Positions 15,350 to 25,553 of a stretch of DNA of 64,000 nt are shown here, in pieces (the stretch's first letter is position 1; each line of letters starts with the position of its first letter). The notes beneath the pieces were generated by a model. That model was not told the origin of the DNA. It did not search any database and worked only from the letters and a program-made list of their open reading frames with translations. Position numbers and translations under genes: made by a program. The DNA comes from Limosilactobacillus balticus (GTDB lineage Bacteria > Bacillota > Bacilli > Lactobacillales > Lactobacillaceae): NCBI RefSeq assembly GCF_014145615.1, contig NZ_JACIVH010000062.1:62001-126000 (forward strand). The letters run 5' to 3'.

Positions 15350-16654
15350 ATGGAATATACAAAGAAGAATTACAAAAAAGCACCTTTATCATCAATTCAC
15401 TTTCGAATATATTTTGCCCTGGCTCTTGGACAAATTGCTTGTGGTTTCGCTCTTGGAATTAGCGGAACTGCACTTTCCCAAGCCACTGATTATATCAATA
15501 TTCCCGATTTTTGGGTTGGCCTAATCGGTGCTGGGAGTTTAATTGGACTTGCTGGGAGTGCTTTAATGGGTAAAATCGCTGACCAATTTGGCCGGCGAAA
15601 AATGTTGATGCTCGATATGTATCTTTTTTCTATATTTTCTCTTTTACAATTAGCAACAATGAATCTCGTTATCCTGTTTATCTTACGGATTTTAATCGGT
15701 TTAATGATTGCTATTGACTATACTGTCGGGAATGCTCTATTGGTAGAATGGTTACCAGCAAAAGAAAGCGGACGCCTCCAAAGCCAACTAATCGTTTATT
15801 GGACAATCGGCTTTATTACTTCATATATTGCCGGAATTTTAATAACAGGATTTGGCGCACATAATTGGCAAGTTATTCTTGCATCAAGTGTCGTTCCAGG
15901 GCTGATTGCAGCAATTTATCGGTCATTTTTCCGTATTCCTGCATCCCCAAGCTGGTTAGCCAGTCAAGGTAAAAATAAGACAGCCCAAAAACTAATTCAA
16001 AAACATCTTGGAAAAAAATGGGGATTATCATTAAAACAAATTCGTAGCAAAAAGCCAAAAGACGTCTCGCTTAAAACTCTCTTCAATCCCCCTTATCGCC
16101 GAAAAACCATTGTTGGTGGTTTATTCTATGCTTGTCAGGCATTTTCATTTTTCGGTATCAGTATTTTCTTGCCAATTCTCTTAAAAAGTATGAATCTTGG
16201 TAATAACAACCTTTCTGGGATTATCTACAACAGTTGCGTCTTTATCGGCGTCTTTATCGGTAGCTCGATCTTCAAGGTTCTTAGTAGACGGATGTTTCTG
16301 GTAGGTACATTTTTCCTTTCAGCTGCAGCACTTATTCTATTAATGATTGGCAATAACTTTTCGCCTTTCTTCCAAATTAGTGTTTTTGCTATTTTTGCGA
16401 TAGTCTTATCGTCTGGACTTGTTCTCGATTATCCATACCCGACCGAACTATTTGATATTAAGGTTCGCGCTAGTGGAGTTGGTACTTGTATCACCATCAG
16501 TCGTTTTGGGGCTGCTAGTGGAACATTCTTATTACCAATCTTAACTCATCTTGGCGGTCCAATTTTAGCAATGCTGGTTTGTACCCTTGTTTTAATCATA
16601 GGTGGTACTATCTGCCTTTTATGGGCGCCTGAAACTTCACCAAAATACATTTAA
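15350..16654 (+). CDS. MFS transporter (sugar porter/metabolite:H+ symporter type)
   Basis: The 434-residue, 12-helix carrier has the MFS loop 2-3 motif GKIADQFGRRKM near residues 80-91 and, in the second half, DYPYPTELFDIKVRASGVG. The latter matches the PTELFPTRVRASGVG motif of sugar porters and metabolite:proton symporters. Substrate is unknown. The start at 15350 is forced by an upstream in-frame stop and lacks a ribosome site at normal distance. A bidirectional hairpin terminator follows. Confidence 0.85.
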   Translation: MEYTKKNYKKAPLSSIHFRIYFALALGQIACGFALGISGTALSQATDYINIPDFWVGLIGAGSLIGLAGSALMGKIADQFGRRKMLMLDMYLFSIFSLLQLATMNLVILFILRILIGLMIAIDYTVGNALLVEWLPAKESGRLQSQLIVYWTIGFITSYIAGILITGFGAHNWQVILASSVVPGLIAAIYRSFFRIPASPSWLASQGKNKTAQKLIQKHLGKKWGLSLKQIRSKKPKDVSLKTLFNPPYRRKTIVGGLFYACQAFSFFGISIFLPILLKSMNLGNNNLSGIIYNSCVFIGVFIGSSIFKVLSRRMFLVGTFFLSAAALILLMIGNNFSPFFQISVFAIFAIVLSSGLVLDYPYPTELFDIKVRASGVGTCITISRFGAASGTFLLPILTHLGGPILAMLVCTLVLIIGGTICLLWAPETSPKYI

Positions 16655-16663
16655 CATTAATAG

Positions 16664-16710
16664 AATGGCCGGGAAAAATCAAATTTTTTCACCGACCATT
16701 TTAGTTTTAA
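16664..16710. terminator. Terminator between MFS gene and convergent membrane protein gene
   Basis: AATGGCCGG and CCGACCATT arms, extended by A and T runs, pair around a short loop and are followed by TTTTAGTTTT. Confidence 0.8.
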
Positions 16711-16726
16711 ACATCGATATAATAGA

Positions 16727-18022
16727 CTAATCATTTTTACCAAATAAATACTTACGATCATGATAGATCACAAAAACACCAGTAATAACGAATAAAGTAA
16801 TCATACTAACCCGCAAGTAAAACATCTCACGGCTATACTGCAACTCCTGTTGGTGATCGATATATGGAATAAGGAGCGCACTCTTATTATCAAGCTTAAA
16901 ATATGAAATTAATTCCAAAGCACCAAACAAAATAATTTGATTACAAAGAGAACCAAATACAGACAGTTTTTGATCAATACTGCTATATTTATCAGGAACT
17001 TGTTCTCGTGCCCACTTTCCTAATAAGATAGCACCAAAGACTGTTACCGCTGTTCCAATCAAATATAGGTAATCGGTATACGTTAAGAATAAGCCAAGAG
17101 TAAGACAGATCAAGGTAACTTTATAGCGAGTAGTTAGTGGGATCTTTTGCAATTTAGCACTTAACGCACCAACTAACATTCCCGAAAGCATCAATTCAAT
17201 AAAAACAATAAAAATCCAATAAGCTTTATTCTGTTGAAAAGCAAATAGTAAAGTATAGATAATGACATAATTCTTAATTGCCCCGAGCCAAATACGAAAT
17301 AGCTTAAAGGGTTGTCCAAGAATATTTCGCAGTTCAAGAATAATCCCAATAATCGCTAGCACAATTAGGACCCAACTAAAATCAGAGATCCGTCCCGTCT
17401 TCTTAAAGAAACTAATAATAAAAACAACTGTAAGCACAGCGATGGCAGGAAAAGCAGTTCTCAAATTAAAAGAGAATTTTAAATCCAGCGGTGTCTTATC
17501 ACGCTTAACAACAACGTAAGCATAAATGACTTCAAGTCCTAGGAAAAAAGTGTAGAAAACAAAACCGACAACTAACGGCAACTTCATCAGCAAAATTCCA
17601 AGGGCAATCAGTCCGATAATTACACTAAAACCCGCGATAACATTTACTCGCTTCAAATCAATCCCGGAAATATTCTTATTAGGATCACCTAGCAATTTCA
17701 AACCCGTAACGCCAAAACCGATCAAGATCGCTGCCAAGCTAGCAAGCCACTCAAAGCGAATATAAATTCCAATAGAAGCAAGAACTCCCCCAATAAAGGC
17801 AACAATCGAACAAAACTTAGTAATACCTGACCAAGAAGCTAAATTTAAGCGTCCATCGAGAATAAAGGGCATTACTTTTTCAACAGTGTAAACAAAAATG
17901 AACGGCCAAACAAATGTGATTATATTGGCATGGGCAATGATAGAAAATGCAAATAGCAACGTTGGAAATAGAATATAGCTTCGAGCTACAAATTCATGGT
18001 TAATTGCTAAAATTTTCTTCAT
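16727..18022 (-). CDS. Unrecognised polytopic membrane protein
   Basis: I do not recognise this 431-residue protein. It consists of about 12 membrane helices with short loops, for example residues 18-36, 62-85 and 125-145, and ends in a charged tail (YHDRKYLFGKND). It lacks MFS, APC or ABC signatures. Flippase- or polymerase-like membrane proteins of cell-surface pathways have a similar overall layout, but no motif supports that. GGAGGC lies about 10 bases before the start. It is the last gene on the reverse strand before the MFS terminator and is not in an obvious operon. Confidence 0.72.
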   Translation of the reverse strand: MKKILAINHEFVARSYILFPTLLFAFSIIAHANIITFVWPFIFVYTVEKVMPFILDGRLNLASWSGITKFCSIVAFIGGVLASIGIYIRFEWLASLAAILIGFGVTGLKLLGDPNKNISGIDLKRVNVIAGFSVIIGLIALGILLMKLPLVVGFVFYTFFLGLEVIYAYVVVKRDKTPLDLKFSFNLRTAFPAIAVLTVVFIISFFKKTGRISDFSWVLIVLAIIGIILELRNILGQPFKLFRIWLGAIKNYVIIYTLLFAFQQNKAYWIFIVFIELMLSGMLVGALSAKLQKIPLTTRYKVTLICLTLGLFLTYTDYLYLIGTAVTVFGAILLGKWAREQVPDKYSSIDQKLSVFGSLCNQIILFGALELISYFKLDNKSALLIPYIDHQQELQYSREMFYLRVSMITLFVITGVFVIYHDRKYLFGKND

Positions 18023-18080
18023 AAGCAGCCTCCAATCACTTTACCTTTTATTTTAAGTAAAACACACTCTCTCATAAAAT

Positions 18081-18128
18081 AAAAAGAATAGGACTCCTAA
18101 CACTATTTTTAATGCTAGAAGTCCTATT
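18081..18128 (-). terminator. Terminator of potABCD
   Basis: On the reverse strand arms AATAGGACTTCTA and TAGGAGTCCTATT pair around a 16-base loop and are followed by CTTTTTATTTT. It lies 13 bases after the potD stop codon. Confidence 0.88.
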
Positions 18129-18141
18129 ATCTTTTTTATAG

Positions 18142-19215
18142 CTATTTTGCAAACATCTTAAATTCTAAAAATAAATCATTGTATTCACCTAAAACGCGTA
18201 ATGGCAAATCACGATATACTTGCAAATGCTTCATCGTTGTTTCAGGAGGGTAGAAAGCTTTATCATTGGTAATTTTCTTGGGTAATTCTTTTTTAGCCGC
18301 TTTATTTGGTGTCGCGTATCCAACATATTGAGCATTTTGAGCTGCGTTCTGGGGGGCTAACATAAAGTTAATAAATTCATAAGCCGCCTTTTTATTACGC
18401 GCTGCTTTAGGAATCACCATGTTATCAAACCATATATTACTTCCTTCGCTTGGCACAACATAGTGAAGGTGCGGATTAATATTCATCATTTCGCGTGCAT
18501 CACCAGAATAGGTTACCCCCACTGCTGCTTCATTTTGCTCCATATACATCTTCATTTCATCAGCAATAATCGCTTTTACATTGGGCGTCAACTGCTTTAA
18601 ATGGGCCTGCGCAAGCTTTAATTGATGGTAGTTAGTTGTATTAACAGAATGATGCTGGGTAATAAGGGCAACCGCAAACACATCCCGCGCACTATCAATC
18701 AGCATGACATTATTCTTTAAGCGCGGATTCCAAAGTTGTTCCCAATGTTGAACGTCTTTGCCATTTACTTTTTGATCATTGTAGATAATACCTAACGTTC
18801 CCCAAAAGTACGGAACAGAATAACGATTATCAGGATCAAAAGAACGATTTAAAAATTGCGGATCAATATACTTAAGGTTAGGCAATTTTCGATGGTTAAG
18901 AGGTGCAATTAAATGTTCCTTTTTCATCCGTTGAACAGTGTATTCACTTGGCACAACGACATCATAATTAGTTCCACCTTGCCGAATCTTAGTTAGCATT
19001 GATTCATTGCTATCAAAAGTTTCATAATCAACATGGTAGCCGGTTTGATGTTCAAATTTCGTTATCAATGCTGGATCAATATAGTCTCCCCAATTGTAAA
19101 TTGTCAGTGTTTGTTTACCACCACCAGTTTTTTGCTGGTTAAACGCAACGTCCCCAAGCGCTAACAAGATACAAATAACGACAATTGCAAGGAATGCAGT
19201 AAATATCTTTTTCAT
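18142..19215 (-). CDS. potD: Spermidine/putrescine ABC transporter substrate-binding protein PotD
   Basis: The 357-residue protein has an N-terminal signal or anchor helix (residues 1-23). The PotD fold follows: LTIYNWGDYIDPALITKFEHQTG, seen here as LTIYNWGDYIDP then ALITKFEHQTG, with GGTNYDVVVPSEYTV. An AVGVTYSGDA motif near residue 236 and NIWFDNMVIPK line the ligand cleft in the family. No lipobox Cys is evident, so it is probably held by the uncleaved helix. Its ATG overlaps the potC stop by four bases. It captures polyamines outside the cell and delivers them to PotBC. Confidence 0.9.
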   Translation of the reverse strand: MKKIFTAFLAIVVICILLALGDVAFNQQKTGGGKQTLTIYNWGDYIDPALITKFEHQTGYHVDYETFDSNESMLTKIRQGGTNYDVVVPSEYTVQRMKKEHLIAPLNHRKLPNLKYIDPQFLNRSFDPDNRYSVPYFWGTLGIIYNDQKVNGKDVQHWEQLWNPRLKNNVMLIDSARDVFAVALITQHHSVNTTNYHQLKLAQAHLKQLTPNVKAIIADEMKMYMEQNEAAVGVTYSGDAREMMNINPHLHYVVPSEGSNIWFDNMVIPKAARNKKAAYEFINFMLAPQNAAQNAQYVGYATPNKAAKKELPKKITNDKAFYPPETTMKHLQVYRDLPLRVLGEYNDLFLEFKMFAK

Positions 19216-20030
19216 TGAGCATCCCCCTCTTTAACAGCCACAATCCGTGTCCGTCGACCGCCACGTTTACTAATAAGGTAATAGCCAATAACTAACAGAA
19301 GCGAAACAATAAACATCAATGTAGACAAGGCGTTGATTTCAAGGTTGATTCCTTGCCGTGCCCGAGAATATATTTCTACTGATAATGTTGAGAAGCCATT
19401 TCCAGTAACGAAGAAGGTTACTGCAAAGTCATCAAGTGAATAAGTAAACGCCATAAAATAGCCCGCAAAAATACCCGGCGCAATTGACGGAAGTATTACT
19501 CGGGAAAGGACTTGCCAGCGACTGGCTCCTAAATCATAGGCAGCATCTACTAATGTTGGTGACATTTCATTTAATTTTGGTAAAACCATTAAAACGACAA
19601 TTGGGATACAAAATGCAATATGGCTTAAGAGGACTGATACAAAACCTAGTCTTACCCCCAACATGGTGAAAAAGATTAAAAAACTTGCCCCAATAATTAC
19701 ATCGGGCGAAACCATTAAAACATTATTCAAAGATAACAAACTATTCTTCCACGGGCGCCGTGCATCCTTAATTGCTAAGGCTCCTAATGTACCGATAATT
19801 GTTGCTAATAGTGACGCCAAAAATGCTACTAACAAGGTATTGATAACAATGGTAATCATTCGCGTATCCGCAAGCAAATCCGCATAGTGTTGCCAAGAAA
19901 AGCCATGGTATTTTTCCATTGTTTGGCCACTGCTAAAGGAAAAAACAACTAAATACAAAATTGGCGCATATAAGATCACAAAAACTAACGCGAGGTATGT
20001 TTTTCCCCATGACCATCGCTGCTTTTTCAT
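19212..20030 (-). CDS. potC: Spermidine/putrescine ABC transporter permease PotC
   Basis: The 272-residue inner-membrane permease has six helices. The EAA loop motif is at LVDAAYDLGASRWQVLSRVILPSIAPG (shown as VDAAYDLGAS and VILPSIAPG), which docks onto the ATPase. It pairs with PotB to form the channel. Its start overlaps the potB stop by one base (TAATG), and its own stop overlaps potD by four bases, so the operon is tightly coupled. Confidence 0.92.
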   Translation of the reverse strand: MKKQRWSWGKTYLALVFVILYAPILYLVVFSFSSGQTMEKYHGFSWQHYADLLADTRMITIVINTLLVAFLASLLATIIGTLGALAIKDARRPWKNSLLSLNNVLMVSPDVIIGASFLIFFTMLGVRLGFVSVLLSHIAFCIPIVVLMVLPKLNEMSPTLVDAAYDLGASRWQVLSRVILPSIAPGIFAGYFMAFTYSLDDFAVTFFVTGNGFSTLSVEIYSRARQGINLEINALSTLMFIVSLLLVIGYYLISKRGGRRTRIVAVKEGDAQ

Positions 20031-20836
20031 TAATGGCGTCCTCCTTTCTGTTTCTTATCACCAGTCATAAACATAATAATAAACATTGCGATAATCAGAA
20101 CGACCCCAATCGTTGAACCCATCCCCCAATTTTGCGTTGTGAGGAAATGTTCTTCAATTGCAGTCCCTAAAGTAATTACGCGATTTCCACCAATCAAGCG
20201 GGTAATCATAAAGAGTGAAAGTGATGGAATGAAAACTGCCTGAATTCCAGCTTTTACTCCTGGCATAGAAAGAGGCCAAATCACACGGCAAAAGGTTTGC
20301 CAATGAGTAGCACCTAAGTCATAGCTGGCATTTATTAGGGACGGGTTAATTTCGGCCAGGTTATTAAAAATGGGCAAAACCATAAACGGAATTTCAATAT
20401 AAGCAGCCACAAACATAAAACTGGCATCCGTGAACAAAAGCTGATGGCTTCCAAGACCCATAAACTGGAGGAACCCATTAATTGTCCCGGTTCGACTAAA
20501 CAAACCAATAAACGCATAAGTTTTCAATAGTAAGTTGATCCATGTTGGTAAAATCACCAACAGCAACCAAAACTGCTTGTTAGGCAATCGATTTAAAACA
20601 TAAGCTGTCGGATAACTAATTACTAATGTCACAAGCGTAATCAAAAAGGCATACCAAACAGAATTAAGCGTCATCTTAAGATAAACACCCGATGTCAGGT
20701 ATTCAGCATAGTTATTAAGGGTCAGTTGACCATTGATATTAAAAAATGATTGATAAAGGATCAATACCAATGGGGCAATTACAAATAGAATAATCCACAA
20801 TGCATATGGAACGATAAACATCGCTTTTTGCCGCAT
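20030..20836 (-). CDS. potB: Spermidine/putrescine ABC transporter permease PotB
   Basis: The 268-residue, six-helix permease has the EAA loop NASYDLGATHWQTFCRVIWPLSMPG (INASYDLGATHW then VIWPLSMPG). It is the partner of PotC. The start codon shares one base with the potA stop, implying translational coupling; the reverse-strand sequence just upstream contains GAGGAGGGGG. The protein ends in a basic tail (GDKKQKGGRH), consistent with a cytoplasmic C-terminus. Confidence 0.92.
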   Translation of the reverse strand: MRQKAMFIVPYALWIILFVIAPLVLILYQSFFNINGQLTLNNYAEYLTSGVYLKMTLNSVWYAFLITLVTLVISYPTAYVLNRLPNKQFWLLLVILPTWINLLLKTYAFIGLFSRTGTINGFLQFMGLGSHQLLFTDASFMFVAAYIEIPFMVLPIFNNLAEINPSLINASYDLGATHWQTFCRVIWPLSMPGVKAGIQAVFIPSLSLFMITRLIGGNRVITLGTAIEEHFLTTQNWGMGSTIGVVLIIAMFIIMFMTGDKKQKGGRH

Positions 20837-21927
20837 TAGTCCCCCTCCTCATAGCTATCAAGGCGCGCATCAAAATCTTCTTCACTTTCGTTATAACGCA
20901 TAACGTGAATATCTTCAGGGTCAAATGTAATCCCTACTTTAACCCCGACCTTTGTTTTATGAATGGAATTGATCTTCCACTTATGGTTACGTTGATCAAT
21001 CACCGTAATTTGATAATCAACACCACGAAAAAGCTGTGTCTCAACAGTGCCGACTAATTTTCCCTTTTCAACCGTTGTAATGTCAAGGTCTTCTGGCCGA
21101 ATGACAACTTCAACCTTTTCGTTTGGTTTCATCCCTGCGTCAACACAATCAAAATCTTGACCATTAATTGAAACTACATAGTCTTTTTTCATAATGCCCG
21201 GAACAATATTGCTTTCGCCAATAAAATCAGCTACAAAATGGTTAAGCGGTTCATCGTAAATATCAACGGGAGTCCCACTCTGCTGAATTTTACCGTCGTT
21301 AATAATCATAATCTGGTCACTCATGGCTAGTGCTTCTTCTTGGTCATGGGTAACAAAGATAAAAGTAATTCCCAGCCGCCGTTGCAATTGCCGCAATTCG
21401 GTCTGCATTTGAACTCGTAACTTATGATCCAACGCAGACAATGCTTCATCCAACAGTAGTACTTTCGGCTTATTAACTATTGCCCGGGCAATGGCAACTC
21501 GTTGTCTTTGCCCACCAGACATTGCGGTAATTTCACGATCATCATAACCATCTAATTGAACCAGGTGCAAAGCTTCTTTTACGCGTTGTTTAATTTCTGC
21601 TTTTTTGACACCCTTAATTTGTAATCCAAAGGCAACGTTTTCTGCCACATTCATATGAGGGAAAAGGGCATAATCTTGAAAGACGGTATTGACTTGCCGT
21701 TGATTGGCTGGAATATCATTGATTTGCTTTCCATCAAAATAAATTTTTCCACTACTAGGATGATCAAAGCCAGCAATCAAGCGTAAAATTGTTGTTTTTC
21801 CTGATCCCGATGGTCCTAATAAGGTATAGAATTTACCGGCCTCAATTTCAAAGCTTATATCACGCAACACAACGTTATCATCATACTGTTTACTTACATG
21901 CTGAAATTCCATTATGTTTTTTACCAT
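20836..21927 (-). CDS. potA: Spermidine/putrescine ABC transporter ATPase PotA
   Basis: The 363-residue ATPase has Walker [15 protein letters not shown]-loop [15 protein letters not shown], signature [13 protein letters not shown], Walker [14 protein letters not shown] and H-loop FVTHDQ. A C-terminal TOBE/OB regulatory domain follows (about residues 275-345). An ATG at 21948 is in frame but lacks a ribosome site. The ATG at 21927 has GGGGA 7 bases upstream and is used here. It is the first gene of potABCD, divergent from pepX. In many lactobacilli murB precedes this operon; it does not here. Confidence 0.92.
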   Translation of the reverse strand: MVKNIMEFQHVSKQYDDNVVLRDISFEIEAGKFYTLLGPSGSGKTTILRLIAGFDHPSSGKIYFDGKQINDIPANQRQVNTVFQDYALFPHMNVAENVAFGLQIKGVKKAEIKQRVKEALHLVQLDGYDDREITAMSGGQRQRVAIARAIVNKPKVLLLDEALSALDHKLRVQMQTELRQLQRRLGITFIFVTHDQEEALAMSDQIMIINDGKIQQSGTPVDIYDEPLNHFVADFIGESNIVPGIMKKDYVVSINGQDFDCVDAGMKPNEKVEVVIRPEDLDITTVEKGKLVGTVETQLFRGVDYQITVIDQRNHKWKINSIHKTKVGVKVGITFDPEDIHVMRYNESEEDFDARLDSYEEGD

Positions 21928-22066
21928 CAGCGTTTCCCCAATCATCATTTTTTAAACTAAGTCTTAGTATAAAGTATACGCCTTAAATCGCAACACTGTT
22001 TATCCTAAGCAAATTATTATAAAAGTGCGATAATTAATATATCAAATTTTATACGAGGTGTTCCAG

Positions 22067-24469
22067 ATGAAAATCAATCAATTTAGTATTACTTCAACTA
22101 CACCACAAGCACGGCGCCAAGAATTAATGCAAATTCACTTGCTTCGGAAAAATGAAGAACAAACTTTGCCACCGAACGCAATGTTTGAAACTTTCTTAGC
22201 ACGGATTCATATGGCAAGTGCCCAGCCGATCGTCACTAAGCAGTGGTTTCATGACCTCTTAGCTACTCCTGACCTTGCTCTTGATGATTGGTTTGACCAG
22301 AATCAAACATTAACCGATGAAGTATTTTACCTTGTCGCCCTCCAATTACTTAATTTTGAGGCCGCGGTTGATTTTGATATTACAGATCCTCTTACTACGG
22401 TTAAGAAAATTGGTTTGCCAGTCAAATCACACCAAAAATGGACAACCGCAAACGTTATCGATGCTTTTTACCTTCTTTTAAATACTCACAACAAAAATGG
22501 TCAATCGCTTATTGATCATTTAACGGCAGAGGGCTTTATGGCTTGGAGTTACCAGCTTCCAGCCGAACAAAAGCCCCTCTTTTTCAACGGCAAACCACTG
22601 GCTAGTTTTGATCCTGCTAAATTCATTCGTGAGGTTGTTTACATTGAGACCGATATGGATACGGATTTTGATGGTAAAGCAGATTTAGTTAAGACAGAAA
22701 TCATGCGGCCAATTGAGTCGGACCATGGCTTAAAAGTTCCTGTTGTCTTTACTGCCAGCCCTTATAATCAAGGAACAAACGATGAATGGGGCGAAAAAGC
22801 AACGCATAACGTCAACATTCCTTTGCAGCATAAGGATCCTGATCATCAGGCCCCAACTGAAGAAACATTCCCGACTAATTTTTCCCGACAAAAGGTTACT
22901 GGTGAAAGCCAACATGCAACAGAAACATTTAGCACCACGCCAGCATATACATTAAATAATTACCTTGCGGCTCGTGGCTATGGAGTTGTTTATTCAGCTG
23001 GAATTGGCACTAAAGATTCGGATGGCCTGCAAACATGCGGCTCGCCAGAACAGACTGATGCCATGAAGGCGGTTGTCGAGTGGCTGCACGGTGATCGGCA
23101 AGCCTTTACTGACCGTCATAGCGGCACGGTAATAAAAGCCTGGTGGTGTAATGGTAAAGTCGCAATGACAGGGCGTTCATATCTCGGCACGTTAGCCACT
23201 GCTGTCGCAACCATTGGTGTACCAGGCCTCGAAGCAATTATTAGTGAAGCCGCCATTTCTAGTTGGTATGACTATTACCGGGAAAATGGCCTTGTGCGTG
23301 CACCGGGTGGCTTTCAAGGAGAAGACGCCGATGTTTTAGCTGACGAAACATTTAGTCGAACTAAACGCCCCGCAGACTATCGCCGAATTGAAAAAGTTAA
23401 CGATCAATATATTGCTAAAATGCAAGGAGCAATGGATCGGACGACTGGTAATTATAATCAATTCTGGGACCACCGCAATTACCGGCATGATCTCGAAAAC
23501 ATCAAAGCTGCCGTGATGATGGTGCATGGACTTAATGATACCAATGTCCGTCCTAGCAACGTTAAGGCACTTTATGATGGTATTCAAAATCTTCCTATTA
23601 CTAGTAAACTTATCCTTCACCAGGGACAACATATTTATATCAATGCCTTTCGTTCATTAGATTTCTCTGACATGGTTAATCTCTGGCTTGCCAATAAACT
23701 CTGGGGGCAAGCAAATCATGCCGATGATACCCTGCCAAGTGTCCTTGTGCAAGACAATAGCACCCCTGAAACTTGGACCGCATATGATCAATGGACTGCA
23801 GGTGAACAGAAACAGTACCAATTTAACGACCGGCGCTTAACAAACTTGCCCGGACTAGGAACCCAAAGCTTTAATGACCAGCAACCAGAAGAAAAATACT
23901 TACAATGGTGCAAGCACCCACATGAATGGGTAAGGGCACTCATTAATGATAACGGTCAATTTAGTCGCCGCTTTGTAACGGCCATGTTTAACGATGATAC
24001 GCTTCTCCGCGGAACCCCGACTGTCACATTAAAAGTAGCTTCTTCTAAAAATTACGGAATGATTAGCGCCCGGCTTGTCGACCTTGGCAGCAGTAAACGC
24101 TTGACAATGTCACCGGTTCTTTTTACTCGCGACGGCCTTGAGCTAGGTTATCATTGGAAGACCGATGATCTTCGTGAATTTAAATTAGCAAAAGAAGCAA
24201 CTAATTATAAGGTAATCGCAAGTGGACATATTAATTTGCAAAATCGAAACAATCCAGCACAAGTTGAAGAATTAGCCGCTAATCAATTTGTCACTGTTAA
24301 GTTTGATCTTCAACCAATTTTCCACCGAATTGTAGCTGGTCATCAATTAGGGATCATCATTTATAGTACTGATTACGAATACACACTTCGTGGCAACGAA
24401 CGGATTGAGTATCAATTAGCGCTGAGCGGCTGTCATCTTAGTATTCCAGGTGTTACTATTTTGAACTAA
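22067..24469 (+). CDS. pepX: Xaa-Pro dipeptidyl-peptidase PepX
   Basis: The 800-residue cytoplasmic serine peptidase of family S15 removes X-Pro dipeptides from peptide N-termini, important for casein and gluten-derived peptides. The nucleophile is in GRSYLGTLATA; the Asp is probably in HGLNDTNVRP and the His in HQGQHIYI. An N-terminal helical domain (about residues 1-150) and a C-terminal beta domain (from about 560) are typical. A GTG at 22058 is in frame, but GAGGTG overlaps it and lies 6 bases before the ATG at 22067, which is chosen. It is a single gene followed by a proline iminopeptidase with which it would cooperate. Confidence 0.95.
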   Translation: MKINQFSITSTTPQARRQELMQIHLLRKNEEQTLPPNAMFETFLARIHMASAQPIVTKQWFHDLLATPDLALDDWFDQNQTLTDEVFYLVALQLLNFEAAVDFDITDPLTTVKKIGLPVKSHQKWTTANVIDAFYLLLNTHNKNGQSLIDHLTAEGFMAWSYQLPAEQKPLFFNGKPLASFDPAKFIREVVYIETDMDTDFDGKADLVKTEIMRPIESDHGLKVPVVFTASPYNQGTNDEWGEKATHNVNIPLQHKDPDHQAPTEETFPTNFSRQKVTGESQHATETFSTTPAYTLNNYLAARGYGVVYSAGIGTKDSDGLQTCGSPEQTDAMKAVVEWLHGDRQAFTDRHSGTVIKAWWCNGKVAMTGRSYLGTLATAVATIGVPGLEAIISEAAISSWYDYYRENGLVRAPGGFQGEDADVLADETFSRTKRPADYRRIEKVNDQYIAKMQGAMDRTTGNYNQFWDHRNYRHDLENIKAAVMMVHGLNDTNVRPSNVKALYDGIQNLPITSKLILHQGQHIYINAFRSLDFSDMVNLWLANKLWGQANHADDTLPSVLVQDNSTPETWTAYDQWTAGEQKQYQFNDRRLTNLPGLGTQSFNDQQPEEKYLQWCKHPHEWVRALINDNGQFSRRFVTAMFNDDTLLRGTPTVTLKVASSKNYGMISARLVDLGSSKRLTMSPVLFTRDGLELGYHWKTDDLREFKLAKEATNYKVIASGHINLQNRNNPAQVEELAANQFVTVKFDLQPIFHRIVAGHQLGIIIYSTDYEYTLRGNERIEYQLALSGCHLSIPGVTILN

Positions 24470-24569
24470 ATGCTCACTAAAAAGATAGCGGATTAAAACT
24501 AGTTTTAGCAGAATTCAGCTAATTGCGGTAAAATAGTTAGTATTACCAATAAAAAGGAGAGATTCGAGA

Positions 24570-25481
24570 ATGAAACAAGGCACTAAAATTATTACCCTTG
24601 ATAACGGCTATCATCTATGGACGAATACCCAAGGTGAAGGTGATATTCATTTATTGGCTTTGCATGGGGGTCCTGGTGGCAATCATGAATACTGGGAAGA
24701 CGCTGCTGAACAATTAAAGAAGCAAGGTCTTAACGTTCAAGTAACAATGTATGATCAATTAGGTTCACTCTATTCTGATCAACCAGATTTTTCTGACCCT
24801 GAGATTGCTAAGAAGTACCTTACTTACGAATATTTCCTTGATGAAGTTGATGAAGTACGCGAAAAGCTTGGCTTAGACAATTTCTATCTTATCGGTCAAA
24901 GCTGGGGTGGCCTTTTAGTTCAAGAATACGCTGTTAAGTATGGTCAACATCTTAAGGGTGCAATTATTTCTTCAATGGTTGACGAGATTGACGAATATGT
25001 CGACCGGGTTAATGAATTACGGGAAAAGACTCTTTCTCCTGAAGCGGTTGCCTTTATGAAAGAATGCGAAACCAAGAATGATTACAGTAATCCTAAGTAT
25101 CAAGAATACGTTCAAGTAATGAATGAACAATACGTTGACCGGAAGCAACCATCCAAGCTTTACCATCTTAAAGACCTTGGCGGCACAGCAGTTTACAATG
25201 TCTTTCAAGGCGATAACGAATTTGTGATTACCGGTAAGCTTAAAGACTGGCATTTCCGTGACCAATTGAAGAACATTAAGGTGCCAACTTTAATTACATT
25301 TGGTGAACACGAAACGATGCCAATCGAAACTGCTAAGACAATGAATAATCTCATTCCAAATTCACAGTTAGTTACTACTCCAAACGGTGGTCACCACCAC
25401 ATGGTAGATAACCCCGATGTTTATTACAAACACCTTGCTGACTTCATTCGGAATGTTGAAAATAACACGTTTAATAATTAA
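24570..25481 (+). CDS. pepI: Proline iminopeptidase (S33 alpha/beta hydrolase)
   Basis: The 303-residue alpha/beta hydrolase has the proline iminopeptidase oxyanion motif LHGGPGG (residues about 30-36) and the nucleophile elbow GQSWGG near residue 109. The acid is in FGEHETMP and the His in NGGHHHM. It releases N-terminal proline from peptides, completing the route begun by PepX. AAAAAGGAGAG lies before the start. It is probably a separate transcript with its own promoter in the 100-bp gap, ended by a strong terminator. Confidence 0.88.
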   Translation: MKQGTKIITLDNGYHLWTNTQGEGDIHLLALHGGPGGNHEYWEDAAEQLKKQGLNVQVTMYDQLGSLYSDQPDFSDPEIAKKYLTYEYFLDEVDEVREKLGLDNFYLIGQSWGGLLVQEYAVKYGQHLKGAIISSMVDEIDEYVDRVNELREKTLSPEAVAFMKECETKNDYSNPKYQEYVQVMNEQYVDRKQPSKLYHLKDLGGTAVYNVFQGDNEFVITGKLKDWHFRDQLKNIKVPTLITFGEHETMPIETAKTMNNLIPNSQLVTTPNGGHHHMVDNPDVYYKHLADFIRNVENNTFNN

Positions 25482-25484
25482 TTT

Positions 25485-25533
25485 AGAAGAGGCTGAGAGA
25501 AAACTTTGTTTTCTCTCAGCCTCTTCTACTTTT
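25485..25533 (+). terminator. Terminator after pepI
   Basis: Arms AGAAGAGGCTGAGAGAAAAC and its near-complement ending CTCTCAGCCTCTTCT enclose a 4-base loop. This GAGGCTGAGA-type hairpin recurs at 29157, 31528 and 57237 in this window. Confidence 0.88.
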
Positions 25534-25553
25534 ATGAATAATAGTACGATAAC

